64,000 bases of DNA, from contig NZ_AP022810.1 of the NCBI RefSeq assembly GCF_009731355.2, positions 372,001-436,000 of the forward strand. The letters are read 5' to 3'. Both the position numbers and the translations under genes were made by a program. The DNA comes from Desulfuromonas sp. AOP6 (GTDB lineage: Bacteria; Desulfobacterota; Desulfuromonadia; Desulfuromonadales; SZUA-540). The notes under the pieces are model-generated. The model saw only the letters and a program-made list of their open reading frames with translations. It made no database searches and had not been told where the DNA came from. Below, piece by piece: positions 62,498-64,000 of this stretch; within the stretch, counting starts at the first letter, position 1; every line of letters starts with the position of its first letter.

Positions 62498-63931
62498 ATG
62501 AAAGGAATGATCATGGGGATGATCGGAAGGTTGCTTTTTTTCCTGCTTTGTCTCCCCTTGCTGGCGGTGCTTCTGGCCGCCTGCGGAGAGAAGGAAAGGG
62601 AGACCCGCATCGCGACCTCGGTGCGCGACCAGCAGGCCAGACCGCCGGTGGAAGAGCCGGCCCCGGAGCTTCTCTCCACGCAGGCCTCTTTTATTGAAGT
62701 CTCGCAGAAGGTCACCCCCTCCGTCGTCAACATCAGCACGGCCCGGACCCGTTCGACCGAGGTTCTGCCACCCTTTTTCGAAGATTTTTTTGGGGAGTTC
62801 TTCCGGAGTCATCCCCCTGTCCAGCGCAAGGAGCAGAGCCTTGGCTCTGGCGTCATCATCAGTGCCGATGGCTTTATCCTCACCAATGAACATGTTATTC
62901 GCGGGGCCGAAGAGATCAAGGTCAAGCTTTCAGATCAACGTGTCTATGACGGTACTGTTATCGGCGGTGATCCCCGTACGGATGTCGCTGTTGTTAAAAT
63001 TGACGCCAATGAGGATCTGCCGGCCGCCGTCCTCGGTAATTCGGATGACCTGAAGGTTGGGCAGTGGGCTTTGGCCATCGGCAATCCCTTCGGGTTGGAT
63101 CGCACCCTGACGGTGGGCGTTATCTCGGCGACCGGCCGCACCAACGTCGGCATCGAGGACTATGAAGATTTCATCCAGACGGATGCCTCCATCAATCCGG
63201 GAAATTCGGGTGGACCTCTACTCAATATTTATGGAGAAGTGGTGGGGGTCAACACCGCCATCGTCGCCTCCGGGCAGGGAATCGGTTTTGCCATCCCGAT
63301 CAACCTGGCTCGTTTGATTGCCGACCAGCTCATCGAAAAGGGTGAGGTGACACGCGGCTGGTTGGGTGTCAGCCTGCAGCCCCTGACAACGGAGCTGGCC
63401 CAATCCTTTGGTCTAAACAAGATCGGCGGCGCCCTGGTCAACCAGGTCTTTGATGATTCGCCGGCAGCCACAGCGGGAGTAAGGCGTGGCGATATTCTGC
63501 TGACCTTTGCCGGCAAGGAAATCCGCGGCGTGCGGGAACTTCAGCTCCTGGTCGCCAGCACCCCAGCCGGCAAAACCGAAATATTGGAGGTGCTGCGCGA
63601 CGGCAAGATCATTGAGCTTGAGGTCAGACTCGCAGCCCAGAATGAAGGGTCGGCTCCGAAAATAGCCGCCGGGCAGAGCCGGGGTCTGGGGATGACCGTC
63701 ACGTCCAATGCCGCTGCGCCGGGCGTGAAAGTGGTCAAGGTCGATGAAGGCAGCGCCGCGGCTCAGGCCGGTATCCGTGAAGGGGATGTCGTCCTCGCGG
63801 TGAATCACGAAGAGGTTAAAGATGCGGCAGCTTTCGAACGGACCGCGAAAAAGGTGACGGGAAGCAAGAATGTGGTTCTGCTGGTACAGCGTGGTCAAAC
63901 CACCCTCTATCTGGCCTTCCCGGCGCCTTGA
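62498..63931 (+). CDS. Do/HtrA-type serine protease, predicted lipoprotein (477 aa)
   Basis: An envelope protease for misfolded proteins. The catalytic triad is H132 (LTNEHVI), D162 (RTDVAVVKID) and S237 (NPGNSGGPL). Two PDZ domains follow at about 285-370 and 385-470. The N terminus is a signal with lipobox LLAAC, so C29 is probably lipidated and the protein is membrane-anchored, unlike the soluble DegP/DegQ. The open frame has four Met codons near the start. The ATG at 62513 has AAAGGA at a better distance and may be the true start. Confidence 0.93.
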   Translation: MKGMIMGMIGRLLFFLLCLPLLAVLLAACGEKERETRIATSVRDQQARPPVEEPAPELLSTQASFIEVSQKVTPSVVNISTARTRSTEVLPPFFEDFFGEFFRSHPPVQRKEQSLGSGVIISADGFILTNEHVIRGAEEIKVKLSDQRVYDGTVIGGDPRTDVAVVKIDANEDLPAAVLGNSDDLKVGQWALAIGNPFGLDRTLTVGVISATGRTNVGIEDYEDFIQTDASINPGNSGGPLLNIYGEVVGVNTAIVASGQGIGFAIPINLARLIADQLIEKGEVTRGWLGVSLQPLTTELAQSFGLNKIGGALVNQVFDDSPAATAGVRRGDILLTFAGKEIRGVRELQLLVASTPAGKTEILEVLRDGKIIELEVRLAAQNEGSAPKIAAGQSRGLGMTVTSNAAAPGVKVVKVDEGSAAAQAGIREGDVVLAVNHEEVKDAAAFERTAKKVTGSKNVVLLVQRGQTTLYLAFPAP

Positions 63932-63993
63932 TGGACCCGGTGACGCACTGATCGCCCTGAACTTTTAAAAAAGACACTTTTGAGGAGATAGCC

Positions 63994-64000
63994 ATGGCCA
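63994..64000 (+). CDS. Start of next gene (cut by window edge)
   Basis: ATGGCCA follows GAGGAGATAGCC, a strong ribosome site. Only two codons are visible, so nothing can be said of the product. Confidence 0.5.

Overview
The window is a GC-rich bacterial chromosome segment whose gene content and order suggest a Desulfuromonadales/Geobacter-like organism. Pointers are mutS2-dnaG-rpoD-tRNA, a zinc-ribbon coiled-coil gene next to rnpB, a TAXI-type TRAP transporter coupled to a universal stress protein, a short-form HisG, and rubredoxins beside lipBA. The genus cannot be fixed from this sequence alone.

Region 1 (1-4627) is a chromosomal integron. An integron integrase with an extra N-terminal domain reads rightwards. 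To its left, on the minus strand, lies an array of eight gene cassettes (the last one reaches the window edge) separated by attC sites of about 103-119 bp. The cassettes are AT-rich and encode small proteins I do not recognise, four of them membrane proteins, and one cassette has no ORF. In all eight cassettes the 7-bp core at the start matches the core in the cassette's own attC, which is the mark of site-specific insertion of circles.

Region 2 (4.6-12.3 kb, plus strand) holds a GNAT acetyltransferase and M20 peptidase pair, a TPR protein, glpD-pepA, a 54-residue CxxC/CxxC protein with its own promoter and hairpin, and ettA. Region 3 (12.3-15.1 kb) holds a 266-bp tandem triplication built from a hairpin element and the 3' end of metX, then metX under a full SAM-I riboswitch with promoter and terminator, and an Rrf2-family regulator with a palindrome over its own start site. 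Region 4 (15.1-23.1 kb, plus) holds gluQ, a lipoprotein, rho with a long leader, rpmE, thyX, prfA, prmC and murA. Region 5 (23.2-28.9 kb) is the histidine operon hisG-D-B-H-A-F-IE, with a dispersed inverted-repeat element in three of its gaps or flanks. Region 6 (29-40.4 kb, plus) is housekeeping: yqeY, cvpA, mutS2, dnaG, rpoD, a CAU tRNA, a Nif3-like protein, the zinc-ribbon protein, RNase P RNA, a cysteine-cluster protein and a LOG-family protein.

Region 7 (40.6-44.8 kb, plus) is the TAXI TRAP transporter with its stress protein. Region 8 (44.8-50.3 kb, minus) is the 2-oxoglutarate dehydrogenase operon sucA-sucB-lpdA. Region 9 (50.4-55.4 kb, minus) holds marC, a cysteine-cluster protein and a Nudix hydrolase downstream of a likely operon rubredoxin-rubredoxin-lipB-lipA-trxB. 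Lipoyl synthesis therefore sits 2-5 kb from the lipoyl-dependent SucB. Region 10 (55.5-64 kb) holds gltB, elbB and an XRE-cupin regulator (minus), then a HAD phosphatase and a lipoprotein-type HtrA protease (plus). The most unusual parts are the integron and the metX-tail triplication.
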